A stretch of 30,001 nucleotides of DNA from an uncultured Pseudoflavonifractor sp. (GTDB lineage Bacteria; Bacillota; Clostridia; Oscillospirales; Oscillospiraceae), in contig CAJFTA010000046.1 in the NCBI GenBank assembly GCA_904419835.1, positions 6,722 through 36,722 of the forward strand, written 5' to 3'. Positions 29,840 through 30,001 of this stretch are shown one piece after another. The stretch's first letter is position 1, and each line of letters opens with the position of its first letter. The notes under the pieces were generated by a model, which was given only the letters and a program-made list of their open reading frames with translations, searched no databases and was not told where the DNA came from. Both the position numbers and the translations under genes were made by a program.

Positions 29840-30001
29840 CAGGCTGTCGAAAAAGTGGCTTCCGCCACTTTTTCGAAGGAGCTTCATGAAATTTTCGCCT
29901 CTATTTCTGATGAAATTGTCGGCAAAAATTTCATGAGAAGTGTCATTTTCGAGGCGCATGTCCCCGAAAATGACGGATTTTCATTTGATTCCGTCATCTG
30001 C
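29840..30001 (+). mobile_element. Terminator-associated repeat element, copy 3 (cut by the window end)
   Basis: Starts with CAGGCTGTCGAAAAA as in copy 2, contains the same hairpins, and keeps the segment GTCCCCGAAAATGACGG shared with copy 1 but missing in copy 2. It runs off the window. Apart from small differences (CTCTATTTC against CTCGATTTC) it is nearly identical to copies 1 and 2. Confidence 0.75.

Overview
The window is GC-rich DNA, roughly 60% or more in the coding parts. It looks like a Gram-positive, strictly anaerobic gut Clostridia chromosome of the Oscillospiraceae type (Flavonifractor / Lawsonibacter / Pseudoflavonifractor-like). This is inferred from gene content and protein style: strong GGAGG ribosome sites, sigma-A promoters, rubrerythrin and a flavodiiron protein for oxygen defence, an LTA-synthase-like sulfatase-fold enzyme, a Sapep dipeptidase, AsnA and a TIGR04255 protein. 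No rRNA or tRNA gene was recognised. Coding strand alternates in blocks.

Layout. 1-2900 is decayed accessory DNA: a small ORF broken in an A6 tract, a DUF2442 gene, a LuxR/MalT-type regulator that has lost its N-terminal half, about 750 bp without a convincing gene, and a small diverged type I-C-like CRISPR array with no cas genes in view. 3025-6529 (minus) holds an LTA synthase-like enzyme, a two-OB-fold single-strand DNA-binding protein and a membrane-anchored flavodoxin. 6727-10606 (plus) holds three surface O-acylation genes: acyltransferase-3, MBOAT and an SGNH partner. 10726-17223 (minus) holds a lipoprotein, a YheO-type regulator with a dipeptidase, a polysaccharide deacetylase, a DUF2461 protein and pyrG behind a possible attenuator. 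17632-19655 (plus) holds two HD hydrolases around an aldo-keto reductase. 19700-21645 (minus) holds rubrerythrin and isocitrate dehydrogenase. 21834-23674 (plus) holds asnA and a TIGR04255 gene. 24159-28340 (plus) is a tightly overlapping operon of two half-size ABC exporter-fold proteins, a nitrous-oxide-stimulated-promoter family protein and a YbaN/DUF454 protein, behind a promoter rich in GTTAGC palindromes. 28586-29779 (plus) is a flavodiiron protein.

The most unusual signals are non-coding. A structured, ORF-less repeat of about 180-240 bp with short terminal inverted repeats occurs three times (4991-5227, 23728-23911, 29840 to the window end). Each copy abuts a terminator-type hairpin, and in the two copies fully inside the window the whole hairpin (27 and 29 bp) is present as an exact direct repeat on both sides. 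The simplest reading is a non-autonomous mobile element that inserts at intrinsic terminators and duplicates them. Separately, 7829-8087 holds two adjacent cloverleaf-like palindrome clusters, each an outer stem closing three hairpins. Other oddities are a likely ATT start codon for an HD hydrolase, a 48-bp duplication of the pyrG 3' end next to a perfect 20-bp palindrome, and an ssb terminator T-tract that doubles as the -35 box of the next gene.

All family assignments come from reading motifs by eye; no database search was run.
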